From assembly GCA_905183005.1 (NCBI GenBank), contig CAJJDO010000015.1:694587-758586 (forward strand): a DNA stretch of 64,000 nt, read 5' to 3'. Within the stretch, counting starts at the first letter, position 1. The number at the start of each line of letters is the position of its first letter. A program made the translations under genes and the position numbers. A model generated the notes under the pieces. The model did not search any database and was not told where the DNA came from. It was given only the letters and a program-made list of their open reading frames with translations. This document shows positions 13,107-24,184 of this stretch, piece by piece. This DNA is from Paramecium pentaurelia. Its lineage: Eukaryota; Ciliophora; Oligohymenophorea; Peniculida; Parameciidae.

Positions 13107-13445
13107 TCATATGATTCTAATTTTTATTTCTTTTATGACTTCTGCTATTGTCAATCCTGTTTCAATAACATCTTCAATTATTTGTAAAACTTTAATTGAA
13201 TTTTTTCATCAACTTAAAGCCTTTATTATTCCAATTGACTTTTTACCTACTCCTTATGGATTCTTAAATATCATCATATCTAGATAATTTAATAAAATAA
13301 ATGTAAAATTTATGTCAGGATCAACTACTCTTATCTGTCATTTACATAAAATTCCATTTAAAACTTCAATAAAAATATAATGCTTATCTTAATGGTTCTT
13401 TGGAAAAATATAATTAAAGTTACTGCCTTTGATAATTAAATTCAT
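13107..13445 (-). CDS. Divergent hypoxanthine-guanine phosphoribosyltransferase-like protein
   Basis: The ATG is at 13445-13443. Introns of 21 nt (GTAAATGAC..GAGTAG) and 24 nt (GTTGATG..TTAAAG) give a frame with IFIEVLNGIL and then ILQIIEDVIETGLTIAEVI. The second block resembles the PRPP loop of HGPRT (V-I-V-E-D-I-I-D-T-G-x-T), with Glu for the second Asp. The first resembles the VLNG/VLKGG strand. The model ends at 13109-13107, short of the usual length, and the middle fits poorly. It may be truncated, or an intron may have been missed. HGPRT salvages purine bases with PRPP. The call is tentative. Confidence 0.4.
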
Positions 13446-13511
13446 AATTGGTTAATGAATAATATAGAAATTTAATTAATAAAATTCTAATATTTTTAAT
13501 CATAAATTAAT

Positions 13512-15518
13512 TCATTTATTTAAATTTACTATTTTGACATTCCCATTAGGATATTCAGTTTTTTTAATCTTATCTTAATCAATTGTTTATTTAACTCCAT
13601 CAGGATAAAAGATCTCTTCTTCTCCTTTATAATTAATAAATTTTTTGGTTCCATCTTGGAATAATATCTATTTACTACCATCAACAAAGGTAATTTCCAA
13701 TTACTTATTACTAAAATAAGTGACCTAAGTATATTTAAGTTAAAAATACAGAAATTCCTTAAGGTAAAGAACTTTGAGTTGAATTATTTTATGAATGATA
13801 ATAAATTTTAATTCCATTTGGAAGTTCTTACTTAATATCTTTGTTAGGGAAGTGAACAATAACATAATCATTAGGAAATATTTCTTTAATGAATCCTTTC
13901 ATTCCTTCAACTACCTTCTTTCCAGATTTATATATCTTTAATACTTTACCATCTGATCGTTATGATTTTTCTACAAGTTTTTCTTTTTTATTTGATTACT
14001 TTAAATAATCTTTATAAAAAGAATTGTAATCAAATGTAAATTCTTCAATAAATATTTTCTTGTTGATATCATCAATTGAAAAGTTAAATTCTTTATTCTA
14101 TATCAATTCAAATAAAGGAACAGGTTTAACAATCTCTTAAGGAGCTTATTATTATTGATTATTTTGATCTTAAACTTTTTTCTCATTTTCTAATTGTTAA
14201 TTTTTAAGTTTCTATTTTTTTTAATTTTCAATTAATTCCTAAACTTCAGAATTTGATTCATAATCATTTATTATTTAAGTTAGTTACATAATTTTTTATT
14301 GTTAAGTATTAATTTACTCTTCCAAATATTTTGTTTATTCAATTTTATCTTTGTAATACTTTTAATATTTTTATTTTTTTGCTTATAATTTTAATTATTT
14401 TTTATCACTTTCTGCTTTTAGATCTTCAATTTATTTCTTTAAGTCTTCTATCTCTTATATTAAAGATTTATTTGGTTCATTTTGATGAGTCTTTTAAATC
14501 ATATCAAAAACAGTTTATTTCTTTTTTATTTTTTCATATTCTTTCTTCTTTAATTCTTCTAATTCCTATATTTAATTGAATTTGTTATATTCAAACATAT
14601 CTTTTTCATACTTTAATATTTAAAATTAATGATTAAGTTCTAATCTTTCTTTTCTTAATCTTTCATTTTCATTTTAATAATAATCAATTGAGTTTTAAAG
14701 TAATTCAATTTCTTTTTTAAAGTATTTCTTAGCATTCTCATATTCTTCTTCCTTAGGTTCTTCTATATATTCTTAGCTTTCAATTTATTTATTATATAGA
14801 TTTGAATCAATAAATTTCTTATATTATTTAACCTATTAATTAATATTGATTTAGATTAAAGGTGTTCTTTTACTTGCTTATTTAGCATTTTCTCTTTAAC
14901 ATGCTAACAATATATTACTTTTCTTCTTTAAATACTCTGCATTCATTTTTCGTTTCTTCTCTAGGCTTTCCTCCTCTCTTATTTGATAAAACTCTTAGTT
15001 TGTTAAACGTTGAATAGGCCTATTATCTTCAATAATTTGATATTATTAATCTTATTCCTCTTCTTTAATCCTTTCAAAATCATCCTCATCCTAAAGACCA
15101 AAACTAAGAATTTGTTATTGTTTTGGAACTCTTTTAGATTTTAATTTTATTTGAGGGTTTTTAGATAAGTATTGAATTTATTGTTATTTTGGATTGTTGT
15201 TATAAATAATTTCACCTTATTCTAAATCATTAAATGGTTAAACTAAATTGATCATATGTTTATAGGAATCCTTAATATATAATTAAGAGTACTTTAAAGT
15301 AATTCTTTGGATCATATTGTTGTATTTCATTTGCATGTTGATTATCATATTCATCCATAAAATTTTATAAAAACTCTTAAAAGCTTATTGGTTATTCTTT
15401 ATATAGATTAATTTTAATTACCTTAACTTGAGATTTAATATTCTTCTACAAGTGCTTTCATTAATTTGTCATTTGTTTGAGTAAAATTTAAATTATCATT
15501 TTATTATCGTTATTGCAT
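13512..15518 (-). CDS. SAS-4/CPAP (CENPJ) centriole assembly protein
   Basis: The ATG is at 15518-15516 (MQQRQQNDNLNFTQTND) and the TGA at 13514-13512, with introns of about 22-25 nt near the start. A long Lys/Glu-rich coiled-coil middle leads into a C-terminal TCP10/G-box domain of repeated beta hairpins. Examples are FVDGSKQILFQDGTKKF, IFYPDGVKQTI and TEYPNGNVKIVNL, the D-G/N-G periodicity that defines the SAS-4/CPAP/TCP10 family. The protein binds tubulin and builds the centriolar microtubule wall; in Paramecium it would act in basal-body duplication. Length (about 650 residues) and domain order fit. The gene ends 66 bp from the HPRT-like start. Confidence 0.75.
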
Positions 15519-15639
15519 AGTGAGAATTATTAATTTAATTAGATAAAAATATTAAGTGAGGAAAATAAAACCAAAGCATCTTTATATTGATTTAAATGGT
15601 TTTCTAATATATATATATAAATTAATATTATAACATTAT

Positions 15640-16160
15640 ATTTAAGGTATTTAAAAAGAACTAAATGTAATCAAACTACAATTTTATAATGTTCTGCCGA
15701 ATGATTGCTTCCTCTTGATTTATTTATATATTATGATAATGGGTATTTGATTGGAGATTTAGATGTATGCTAATTATCTCCTCTTGAATGTGATACTCTT
15801 GCTATTGCATATAATTTATCTGTAGAAACAGAGAAATTAAATTAAAGTTCTTTGATTTTGCTAAGTAATAAATTTCGATTGAATTCATCTATCATTTACT
15901 ATTTTGAGTTAAAGTCTTACTTATTATTTAACATTTTATTACAAGGATGTTTTATTTGTTAATGATTATTAACTAGTAAGATTAGAAACAGCTATTTTTG
16001 GACTGGCAACAATATCTACTTATGCTATTTTGGATAAAACATTAGTGCCTTTTTAATTATTGAATTATGTAGTTACTATTTTTTTATACTGATGATGAGA
16101 CAATTCTAGGAGATGAGGCTGCTGTTATATTTCTAGCAATATATCTTTGACTTGAACTCT
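15640..16160 (+). pseudogene. Coding-like stretch with several frame breaks
   Basis: Protein-like segments occur in shifting plus-strand frames: KLQFYNVLPNDCFLL, then NGYLIGDLDVCQLSPLECD, then VRLETAIFGLATISTYAIL, then TDDETILGDEAAVIFLA. Amphipathic composition and GC content suggest former or current coding. Joining the segments needs uncomfortable introns or indels, including one T less in the seven-T run near 16080. It may be a decayed gene or one with homopolymer errors. The family was not recognised; an armadillo/HEAT-like protein is conceivable. Confidence 0.35.
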
Positions 16161-16540
16161 ACCTTTCATTCTTTTCTACTTTCATATCCTCATAATTTAT
16201 CCTATTTATCAATGTATAAATTTTTCCATAATCTAATGGTTATGTTTATAATAAGCATAAAAATTATTCCCAACTTTCAGACAAATATGCTTATTAATTT
16301 TATGGATATTATGTCAGATTTATTCTAAAGAATTAATCAAATAGAGCAAATAGTGAGTCCATTTTAAATAATTTAACGATTAAAAATTACAGAATATATT
16401 TCTCTTTGTTTATAATTATAATTTTAAATAAAACAAAAAACAATTAGAATAAAATATACTCAAATAAAACTGAATATTATTAAGATCTTAACATATATTA
16501 TCAAAAAAAGCAATGTATTTTATATAAATAAAAAATATGA

Positions 16541-18756
16541 TCATTTATGTGGTTGGGATTTAGTTTGAAATAATTTACTATTTTGCAATAACGAAGTTTA
16601 TTCTGATTAATCTTACAAAATTTATGGTTTTTAATTTGTTGACTTTTTTTACGATTATTCTTCGTCTTCCAATTCTTATAATTTTTTTTTCAGTTATGAA
16701 ACAGTAGTAATCATATAATCAAATGAGATTTTTGATTAATCCTAAGTTGAACGAGATGATTTTGATTGGTTAGATTAGTTCAACGACATTTACAATCCTT
16801 ATCTATTTTGGTAAATCTTAAATCATAATATTTTATACTTTTTGTGTGGATGGAGCTTTCTTTGGCTAAACTTCTTTCTTCATAAATTTATTAAAAAACT
16901 AAGGCATAGTTTCTAATGTATTTTAATAATGTTAAGGTGGTGTATTTAATGCTGTAGATCTTTATTAGGTATTAGCTGTTTTTGCTAAACTAACTTTACC
17001 ACCTGCTGTATTAGTTCTTTGTTCTATTACAGGAGGCAAGGAAGAATGGAAATTTTAAGTAAAACTACTTTTATTAATCTCTAGCAAAGTATTTGACAGA
17101 AGCATATTGTTAATTTATTTATCTTCTACTTTTTTTTTTAAATTTTGAGCAGCTGTCTTACTATGTTTAATTAGATTGAATATTTATACACTTTTCTTTC
17201 AAATTGAGTAAGATTACAACATTCAGTATATTTGAGATAACAATCTAAACATACCTAAGTTTTTAGTTATCTCCAACTAGGATTAAATTTTAATTATTTA
17301 TATTTGTCTTCAGATAACTTTCCCCATACTTTTAATATTAATGCAGGGACATTTTTAAAATTCAATTTACAATCTTCTTATTCTTCATCTAAATATCGAC
17401 ATAATTCTTAAATTTCAGCATGAACTTAATCATAAGTTTTTTAATTATTTACAAGTTTATATTTCTCAACCAATATTACTTATTAACTTTATGTACCAGA
17501 AATTTATTAATTTGATTATAATTCAAAATAATTAGACAATTTATAATCTAATATAAATTTAAATTAGAATTACCTTTATGAATAAATTATTTTTATCTAG
17601 TTTTTATATTTTAATTTAATTAAAGCAATTCACTCTTCTTATCATTTTTAATTTTTATTTTTTATAAATCCTCTGGTAATCTAGTGAATTCATTACTTAC
17701 TAGTGACTAATAACATTAAATAATTTAAGGATACTCTTTCAAAACTTTCAATGATCTATTCAAATTATAATTAATATAACTCTGATGAAAATAAATCACA
17801 ATTAGAACAAACATTTTCAATTTAATATAATAATTCTTCTATTTGTCCTTCACTATTGTATTTAACTACTTTTTAAACATTCTCTGTTCCTGTAATGATA
17901 GGTTCAAGATCTCTCCTTATAATTTTAAAAAGAGGAGAGTCTGTTCTATGTTTATCTGGATGTGTTGAAAATTTATCTTTCACTTTAATGCCAGTACAAA
18001 ACATCAACCAAATTCTATTTTCTTAATCTACCTTAAAATATAAAACCATTCTAATAATTTAAATGTTTCCACCTGAAATTTCTTAGACATGTTTAACAAT
18101 ATTTACGCATAATTATTCTAAATCAGAACTTAATAAGGGGGAACTAATAGAATCTGATACAGATAAGTATTCAGGACCATCAAATGTACTAACTCTTTCA
18201 TATAAAGGCTTTTTAAAATCATTCATATTATTAATATTTGTTTTCCTATTTATAAGACAGAATTGAGGAGACCATGTTACTTTAATCATTGAATTATGAT
18301 CACCTTTTGGATAAATAAATCTAAAAAATATTAAATTTAACTCTTTACTTTTGAAGTATTGAATTTAACTCTTTTTCTCTCTAATATAAGAATTTACCAA
18401 AGTTCTCTTTATCAAAGTATTCAAAATTAATTATTTCTTATTATTTAGATTGACCCTAAAAGTTAGTTAATCAAAAATACTTGACTAGTTAATAAAACTG
18501 CTACCGTATTATCTTATAAAAATGATTATTCAACTTATTCAATAAAAACCCTTTCTTTAGTTTTCCTAATAATTTGACCATTTTAGGCTGTAAAATATCC
18601 TATTATATAAATTTTATATATATTACTAAAATAAGGTTATGCCCATCTATAAATAACAGTATCTGCTAGAAAGACTCCATTGCAACTTTGACCAGAATTA
18701 GGATTCTTTTTCCATAGATGGAAGAAGAGCCACTCAGTACAAGTTCCAAGTTTCAT
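16541..18756 (-). CDS. Large conserved-looking protein of unknown function
   Basis: The ATG is at 18756-18754 (MKLGTCTEWLFFHLWKK) and the TGA at 16543-16541. At least four introns of 22-28 nt are inferred, for example GTATAAAATATTATGATTTAAG near 16830. The N-terminal half is globular (VTWSPQFCLINRKTN, PLYERVSTFDGPEYLS, RIWLMFCTGIKV). The middle has paired cysteines (NVCSNCD, VCLDCYLKYTECC) that may bind zinc. The last ~150 residues are Ser/Thr/Gln-rich and probably disordered, with a short coiled coil (QLKKKLQELEDEEQ). I do not recognise the family. It lies 115 bp downstream of the Myb gene on the same strand. Confidence 0.6.
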
Positions 18757-18871
18757 GAATTTATTTAATATTAATTATTTCACAATATAAATTTATGAAG
18801 TTGAACATAAGTTTTTATTGTTCAAAGCAAGTAGTTTGTTATGAATTCTAATTGCTTTGATAATTTATATC

Positions 18872-19933
18872 TCATAAAAATAAATTTTGCTTTAATTCTT
18901 CTTATAACTAATTCTGGAATGTATCATTCTAATTAATAGATTTCCTATTACTTAAACTGCACATTTAAATTAACTAAATTTGGAACTGCTTATTGCTAAT
19001 CTTTGTATTCGATTGAATGCTGCTGGTGTTTAATAATAATCATCACTAAATAAATTAATTTTATATCTACTTATACAATTTTGAAGGAGTCTAATCTAAT
19101 TATTGCATTGATAACATTTGTCTAGATTCAATTAAGACTGGTTGTATATTACTCTAATTTTTGTTCTCTTTTTCTTACTCAATTTCCTTCATTTAATTTT
19201 TCTTATATATCAAATATTTTCTATGCATTCTATTTCTTCTAGGATGTTTACTGATGTATTTGTTTCTGATATCAAACTTCATATAATATTATTATACATT
19301 ATTATTCAAATTACTTCTAGTTCTAAGAGTAGTATTTTAATTTTTTATTATTGCTGGCTCATCTATCTCATCTTCCTCAATGTCTGTGACTAAGCTTACA
19401 TACTTTTTATTTAAAAATATTATTTCAATTGCTTTCCTTTCATAAGGGTTCACAAATTAATCTAAATAAGTATGCCTACCTTCTTTAATTCAAATTTAAA
19501 ACCCTTTTTATTAAAATTGTTATCTTATCTTCTATAACTTTTCTCTAAATTCATTCATTCTCTTCTTCATTCCAGAGTTCCAATGATTCTTTATTGCATT
19601 ATCAGTTCTTCCTTCTAAATGCTTAGCAATTTCTGCCCATTCATTACTAATTGCTTCATGATACAAAAATAAAATCCACTCTTCTTCATATTCCCAAGGT
19701 GACTTTTTTATCAAAGGATTCAAATGATTATGCCAACTAAATTATTCTAAATTAAATACCGTTCCCTACATTATTTTCCAATTCTACCTTACAACTTAGA
19801 TGCTATAAATGTCCATTTATGAGGCCCATATTATTCTACTAATTGCATAACCTAAGCATCCTCATAATCACTCCATGGTTCTAAAATTATAATATGATAT
19901 ACTTTTTTTTATTTTTTCAACCTTTTTTCTCAT
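18872..19933 (-). CDS. R2R3-type Myb DNA-binding protein
   Basis: Two Myb repeats are clear. R2 is PWSDYEDAQVMQLVEQYGP..KWTFIASKLQGRIGKQCRERWHN and R3 is SPWEYEEEWILFLYHEAI..WAEIAKHLEGRTDNAIKNHWNS, with the regularly spaced Trp residues. Introns of 22, 23, 27 and 24 nt restore one frame. The 27-nt intron (GTTTTAAA..GGTAG) contains the TGA at 19492-19490 that would otherwise end the protein. The Gln/Asn-rich C-terminus stops at 18874-18872. The start is taken at ATG 19933-19931. A further coding-like frame from ATG 20184 (MLFKNNFVNYSKF) may be an upstream exon that I could not join. It is a probable nuclear transcription factor. Confidence 0.8.
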
Positions 19934-20407
19934 TCAAAATTATAATTACTTCCAATATATTTATAAAATTAACGATTATAAAATTCATAATTATCAATAA
20001 AATCTAATAAGTTTTAAATAAACATAGACTCTTTCCCCTTTATTAATGATAGATTTGTCTCATTTCTTTCATTATCAAAAATATTACAGTTTATTAAACT
20101 ATTTTATTCAGTTTCATTAATTAATAAAGCTTTAATTATTTGTTTAAATTTAGAGTAATTCACAAAATTGTTTTTAAATAACATAAATATGATATAATGC
20201 TAGGACAATATAATTATTTGAATTCATAATATTTCCTTTATGATATTCATTAACATGTATTCTTATTATTATTTTCAACACTTAAAATGAATTCATTTAG
20301 AAAAAATAAATTCATTTTAATTTCTATTTTTTAATTAAACAAACATGACTATCTAATAAATTGCATTGAATAAGACTCTTATTGTATAGTTTAAATAAAA
20401 AAAAATA

Positions 20408-20819
20408 ATGAATTTTTATAAAGAAGATCTAAATACACTTTAAACCTTAACTGAGCTCAGAATAAATTCAATAAATTAAGACTTTTTCTAAATATTTTTA
20501 AATAAGAATATATATTCTCAAAAGCTTTTATTACCATCAATTATTTTAGTCTTAGGTATCTGTTTCTCCTTTTTCTTATGAAAAAGAATACAAAATAGGT
20601 TTCAGAATTATTTAAAAACACTTTTTATTCTTGAAAAATTCCTTCTTATCAATCTCTAATAGTTATTATTCAAAACAAGGAATAGGTTCATTTTTTGACT
20701 AAACTTATCGGCCCGTTTATATATAGCATCCCATTAATTATAAATTATTTATTTTAAGTTTCAATCTATTGGATTTTGTAATTCATTATACAATCAAATT
20801 AATTAATGGTTACAAATGA
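20408..20819 (+). CDS. Possible small membrane-associated protein
   Basis: The ATG is at 20408 (MNFYKEDLNTLQTLTELR). A 31-nt intron (GTATCTG..AAAAAG) removes a TGA. The frame then gives YKIGFRIIQKHFLFLKN, GIGSFFDQTYRPVYI and a hydrophobic C-terminus (FILSFNLLDFVIHYTIKLI), ending at 20817-20819. No homology is recognised. The composition is plausible but the length is short, so it stays tentative. Confidence 0.4.
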
Positions 20820-20933
20820 AATCAAATGAATTGATTTAATGATTCACATTTTTTTTATATATAGTTATTTTTGGCTCTAATAATTTTAATGATAATTTTA
20901 TTATTATTTAATTGTCGTTATGAGTTACGATGA

Positions 20934-21857
20934 CAATTATTGAATAATACCTTTTTTATTAAATAATAATTATTGAAATTACTTAAACATATTATTATAA
21001 ATTCCTAACTTCGATAGCTTGATGTATCGAGCATCTCCATTATTAAAAAGTTTTTAAAATCTGAACTTCTTGATGAGTCTGAATTTGAAGTAGAACAACC
21101 AAATGAGTAAAACAAAAAACCTTAATAGTTCAATTTCAATTTATTGCTTGAATAGAAAAATGATTAAAACTGTTAAAAAAAATAATTAGATTCTTAAGAT
21201 AATAAAGACCTAAATTATTTAATTGATGAATTAAGATTAGAGTAAAAGAATTTCTAAGCAGAATTAGAACATTTATAAAGTTAATTTATATAAGAAATAA
21301 ATTTTTTAATGTAGAAAGTTTTCAATTAACACTAATTGTTTTATAAACAATAAGAATATCAATTATCTTTAATACAATAAAAGAGATAAAGATTATAATT
21401 ACAATCACCTTAACAATCATATACTCTATTGTATCAAATAAATCCAAATTTATAAATATATTAGAAATTTAATAAAGACCTAAAAAATAGTTTAGTAAAA
21501 TTATTGCAAAATATTAAAACAACTAAAATTTGTTAAGAAATATTTAATGCATAAGAATAGTCATATCAATCTCAAACATCAAGATCCCCTCTTGCTTAAT
21601 TAAATAAATTATTTTCTAGGTAAGGATCTATGGAAAAGAAATAAACATTTGCCAACAAAATAAATAATACGAATATGAAACTAAATTTAGTAATGCCAAT
21701 GAAAAGAGATACTTAATCTTTTTGGAATCAACCAAGTGAAAGAAAGTGTAGTATTACTTCTAAAATAAGTTCAAGTCCTTTTGAGAAAAGAGAAAAATAT
21801 CTAGTTTAATAAGCTTTATTCAAACAATCATCTGATTTCCTAAAATTTAAATGTTGA
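20934..21857 (+). CDS. Coiled-coil protein, start unresolved
   Basis: One frame is open for 307 codons from just after TGA 20931-20933 to TGA 21855-21857 without an intron. It is Gln/Glu/Lys/Leu-rich with heptads (ELRLEQKNFQAELEHLQS) and a Ser-rich C-terminus (CSITSKISSSPFEKREKY). No in-frame ATG occurs near its 5' end. The ATG at 21020-21022 is in another frame, so a short upstream exon probably supplies the start. A cytoskeletal role is only a guess from the coiled coil. Confidence 0.6.
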
Positions 21858-22044
21858 TATAAAATCATACTATTATTTATATTTAGATAAATTATTAAAT
21901 CAAATAACACCATCCCATACTAATGTTTATAACAATAAATCAATATAATTTTATCAAATTATTTTTCTTATTTAATTGAAATATAGGGTATGTATTATTT
22001 TGAATTCAATTTTTATGTCTAATTCATATTTAATAATTTTATAG

Positions 22045-22257
22045 ATGAAGATAATTACATTCTTGAATTATATTATTAATTTAAATAAAAATTTCATGTA
22101 ATCAAATACTCCTTAGAATAATTCACGTCAAACATAAATCAAATTGCCAACCTAATTAGAGGAATAAAATTTAGGCCATACTTCACAAGTTCCTTATGCC
22201 ATTACTAAGAATCCAATAGTTTAGAGAAGAGAATCCAATAGAAAAACAAGCACTTGA
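22045..22257 (+). CDS. Small basic/polar protein
   Basis: A frame of 70 codons runs from ATG 22045 to TGA 22255-22257. A second in-frame ATG opens the more typical sequence MQSNTPQNNSRQTQIKLP and may be the true start. The C-terminus is Arg/Ser/Thr-rich (KNPIVQRRESNRKTST). No domain is recognised. Confidence 0.4.
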
Positions 22258-22680
22258 TTAAATTATGCATATTTCATCTTGCCAATCTTTATAAATGATT
22301 TATATCATGGAATTTGCAAGTTCTTTTGGTTTTTGAAGGTCAGATCTAGCTAACAAATGGAGTTACAACAATTAGAAATCAATAAACGGCATTTATATAC
22401 TTTAATTACCTCATGACACATTCATAAAAATAACTATGATTAGAAGAATTTTACAAAAAGCTTAAGCTGAGTTTAATATCAAAAAATTTTAATAAAACTT
22501 ATAAAATAAAAAAGCTTCCTTTTCTTCCAAAATTTTAATTAATATTTTCATAAATATAATAAAATATTTTCAATTAAGAGTTTTTTATTGTTTTTGGATA
22601 GATTATATGAAATTTATAAGAAAAGTGTATTTCAAAGTCATTATATAAAGTAAATAAATTTATAAATATAAATGTAGAAA
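22258..22680. other. Intergenic, no gene seen
   Basis: A/T-rich stretch with frequent TGA in the plus frames. Short open segments near 22310-22420 lack convincing composition or a start. No RNA gene or repeat was noticed. Confidence 0.4.
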
Positions 22681-23415
22681 ATGAATAAATAATTATTACT
22701 GAAATAAATATTGATAAAATTGTATTACTTAAATTTCTTTCAATTAATAGAATCCATTATAACAAGAAAACAATAGAAAGACATATTTTAATTGAATGAT
22801 TGTTGCTTACTTAAATTAAGATCAACAATAGTGAAAGGTGTACAACTTTTTGTGATTTATAAAAACCTCCTAATCTTTGAAATTATTAATTTTATTTAAA
22901 AATATTAATATATAAATCCAAAATTATTCTTAGTAGTATAGATAAGCCACCTATTTAATCTTGATAATTTTCAAAATAATAATGCTAACTTATAACAGAA
23001 TTATATTTAAAAATAATTAGATGAGTTGTTAATTGCTTGTCCAAAGAATCTTTCTCTGGCCCAAGAGGTTACAAATTTAAAACCTCATTTCTTTAATTTT
23101 TTGCAGGAATATAGATACTAAATATTAAGTTTATGGTTTCATTCAAAATATCCCAAATACAATTCTAATTATAAAAGGTTATTTTTCTCAGAGATCATCT
23201 TAAAATTAAATTACTCTATGTATTATCTATTAAAAAATGATTATATAAGGTTAGATAAATGTTTATTTTAAAGCAAATAAAACTAAAAAATCTAAAAAAA
23301 GAAGATGATGACTTTTTTGATCTATTTTATATATGGTATTTTTGTAAGTAAATTGGTTAATATTGTTTTTAATGATACCATTCTTTTATTTTTATTATGT
23401 AATAAGATAGTTTGA
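22681..23415 (+). CDS. Hypothetical alpha-helical protein, 244 aa
   Basis: One uninterrupted frame runs from ATG 22681 (MNKQLLLKQILIKLYYLN) to TGA 23413-23415. It is mostly Leu/Ile/Phe-rich helices (FVIYKNLLIFEIINFIQKY, DELLIACPKNLSLAQEV, FFNFLQEYRYQILSLWF), a Lys-rich patch, and a hydrophobic tail that could be a membrane segment. HEAT-like helical packing is possible, but no family was recognised. It ends 124 bp before SKP1 on the same strand. Confidence 0.55.
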
Positions 23416-23539
23416 ATCTAACTGAAGGTGTGAATAGTGTTATTTTTATATTATAATGTGAAATAATCTGATTAATACTTTTTTAATTTCATTAATAAGT
23501 GTATTTATCAAGTAAATATTTAAAATAATTCTTTAAAAT

Positions 23540-24099
23540 ATGGAAAATAAGGTTAAATTAAGCACCCAAGATGGAGTGATCATTGAAGTATTAAGAATTT
23601 CTATATAGGTTGATAAAGAAGTAGCTTGTAAATCTCATTTAATCAATACTATTATTGATGATACAGGTAGTGAAGAAGAAATTCCATTACCAAATGTTAA
23701 AAGCAGTATCTTAAAGAAGGTGATTTAATACTGCGAATTACATAGAAATGATACACCACCTGAAATTGAAAAGCCATTAAGAAGCAATAATTTGTAACAC
23801 TTTGTACTTAATTTTTAGGTCTGATTGTGTGGAATAAAAAGATGCCGAATTTATTGATATACCTAATTTAGAGGAACTATTTGATATTATATTGGCTGCC
23901 AATTATTTAGACATTAAGTCTCTTCTAGACTTGTCTTGTGCTAAAGTTGCTACTTATATTAAAGGTATTTAGATAATCGATTTTTTAAGGCAAAACCCCT
24001 GAAGAAATTAGAAAAACTTTCAATATTTAAAATGATTTGACCTAAGAAGAAGAATAATAAATAAGAGAAGAAAATAAATGGGCTGAGGAAACAAGTTGA
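23540..24099 (+). CDS. SKP1: SKP1, SCF ubiquitin-ligase adaptor
   Basis: The ATG is at 23540 and the TGA at 24097-24099, with introns of 25 nt at 23794-23818 and 23965-23989. The order is that of SKP1: an N-terminal BTB/POZ fold (VKLSTQDGVIIEV..SHLINTIIDD, IPLPNVKSSILKKVIQYCE), a short linker, and the C-terminal F-box-binding helices (EELFDIILAANYLDIKSLL, KTPEEIRKTFNIQNDLTQEE) ending ENKWAEE. SKP1 bridges cullin-1 to F-box proteins for substrate ubiquitination. The family's highly conserved WCxxH-type C-terminus is shortened to WAEETS, as is common in protist SKP1 proteins. Confidence 0.93.
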
Positions 24100-24184
24100 T
24101 TTTTCTTCATAAAATTTAATAAAAAATATATTATAGATCCTTATCCTAGAAAATCCATATAAAAATTATATTTAGCTTAGAGCT

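Noticed and set aside
13084..13287. Plus-strand open frame of 67 codons
   Set aside because: It lies antisense to the HPRT-like gene, is Ile/Phe/His-rich and lacks coding composition.
14331..14579. Plus-strand hydrophobic open frame
   Set aside because: Antisense shadow of the Lys/Glu-rich coiled coil of SAS-4. Reverse reading of AAA/GAA codons always gives Phe/Leu/Ser.
19142..19393. Plus-strand membrane-protein-like frame
   Set aside because: Antisense to the Myb gene C-terminal region. Hydrophobicity is an artefact of reverse reading.
19490..19492. Selenocysteine or stop-codon readthrough at TGA in the Myb gene
   Set aside because: A standard 27-nt intron ending in TAG removes this TGA and keeps the frame, so readthrough is unnecessary.
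23030..23100. tRNA-like GC-richer patch with short inverted segments
   Set aside because: It does not form an acceptor stem or T-loop consensus, and it lies inside the 244-codon frame (DELLIACPKNLSLAQEV).
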